NCBI RefSeq assembly: GCF_002744735.1
Contig: NZ_KZ319340.1
Span: 839,030-903,029, forward strand
DNA: 64,000 nt
DNA from: Marinobacter guineae
GTDB lineage: Bacteria > Pseudomonadota > Gammaproteobacteria > Pseudomonadales > Oleiphilaceae
Direction of reading: 5' to 3'
This document shows, piece after piece, positions 63,580 to 64,000 of this stretch. The notes beneath the pieces were generated by a model, which worked only from the letters and a program-made list of their open reading frames with translations, did no database searches and was not told the DNA's origin. Numbering within the stretch: the first letter of the stretch is position 1; every line of letters starts with the position of its first letter. A program made the position numbers and the translations under genes.

Positions 63580-64000
63580 TTAGAGCACGTTCAGTGCCGC
63601 GTCGTAGTCCGGCTCGTTCTTGATCTCATCAACCAGTTCGCTGTGCAGAACCTTGTTGTCTTCGTCCAGTACGACAACTGCCCGTGCGCAGAGGCCGGCG
63701 AGGGGGCCGTCCTGCATCGCGACGCCGTAGTCCTGCTGGAAGCTGTAGTTCCGGAAGGTTGAGAGGGTTTCAACGTTTTTCAGGCCTTCGGCACCGCAGA
63801 ATCGGGCGGCGGCGAAGGGGAGGTCGGCGGAGATAACGAGTACGGCGGTGTTGTCGAGGTTGCCCGCTTTTTCGTTGAATTTCCGGGTGGAGGCGGCGCA
63901 CACGCCGGTGTCGATGCTGGGGATGATGTTCAGGATTTTGCGCTTGCCTGCCCAGTTATCGAGTTTTATTTCTTCCAGTCCGCTGTTGGTCAGGGTGAAG
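63580..64000 (-). CDS. tpx: thiol peroxidase, 5' end cut by the window edge
   Basis: 139 residues visible, missing the N-terminus. The peroxidatic cysteine is in [14 protein letters not shown] and the resolving cysteine in [16 protein letters not shown], both typical of atypical 2-Cys Tpx. It ends with [16 protein letters not shown]. Tpx reduces peroxides in the periplasm or cytoplasm using thioredoxin. It is the only complete-looking peroxidase domain in the window besides the AhpF reductase at the other end. Confidence 0.95.
   Translation of the reverse strand, partial: FTLTNSGLEEIKLDNWAGKRKILNIIPSIDTGVCAASTRKFNEKAGNLDNTAVLVISADLPFAAARFCGAEGLKNVETLSTFRNYSFQQDYGVAMQDGPLAGLCARAVVVLDEDNKVLHSELVDEIKNEPDYDAALNVL

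Noticed and set aside
1..64000. tRNA, rRNA and CRISPR arrays
   Set aside because: No tRNA-like cloverleaf with CCA, rRNA segment or regular spacer repeat was seen by eye; short RNA genes could still be missed without a covariance search.

Overview
The window (about 58-60% GC by eye) looks like chromosomal DNA of a marine, oil- or lipid-associated gammaproteobacterium, most likely Marinobacter or a close relative. The reasons are gene content (DUF3581, two Baeyer-Villiger-type flavoproteins, long-form FadE, PntAB, OmpW, RhlE, DsbG) and gamma-type gene arrangements. No rRNA, tRNA, CRISPR array, phage or insertion-sequence transposase was found. All calls come from reading translations and motifs; no database search was run.

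Layout. 1-6.4 kb: partial DUF3581 gene, ahpF without ahpC, a lone periplasmic binding protein, a transglutaminase-like protein, a class II deacetylase, a YgjV-like membrane protein and a small encapsulated-ferritin-type protein with no encapsulin gene in the window. 6.4-15.4 kb: a LysR gene divergent from a tight operon (class III aminotransferase, CoA-transferase A and B, M20 deacylase, thiolase, polar amino acid ABC permease and ATPase, GNAT, binding protein). Its enzyme set matches the Bacillus yodTSRQP group and suggests uptake and breakdown of an acylated or beta/omega-amino acid to acetyl-CoA. 15.4-19.7 kb: gabT and gabD with a divergent MocR/GabR-type regulator, the GABA shunt. 19.8-29.5 kb: a BVMO, a lipid A acyltransferase-like protein, DUF302, a DsbG plus Lgt-like/TlpA pair, rhlE, ompW, an HxlR regulator divergent from an Old Yellow Enzyme, and a small BamE-like lipoprotein. 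29.6-35.4 kb: pntAB, a TetR (FabR-like) regulator and a second BVMO. 35.4-36.4 kb: a HEPN/MNT toxin-antitoxin-like pair. 36.6-43.6 kb: single genes (PLP dehydratase, alpha/beta hydrolase, GlxA-type AraC regulator, MarC, ChaC, a His-rich secreted protein, an EamA transporter, a LysR). 43.6-51.9 kb: a liv-type ABC operon ending in an ornithine cyclodeaminase homologue, then fadE. 52.1-64 kb: MCP, UbiA-family prenyltransferase, AEC transporter, MalY/PatB, a DMT transporter with an exported aspartoacylase-like protein, YqaE/Pmp3, a NUDIX-metallo-beta-lactamase fusion, a thioesterase, a MATE transporter and a partial tpx.

The most unusual structure is a dispersed family of large foldback elements. 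There are five copies: 33323-33432, 33500-33613, 42505-42616, 61266-61464 and 63450-63560. Each has a conserved core of about 55 nt (141 nt in one copy) flanked by 28-29 bp inverted arms. The arms pair almost perfectly within a copy, but their outer halves differ between copies. The core itself shows compensating base changes. I know of no named family with this architecture.
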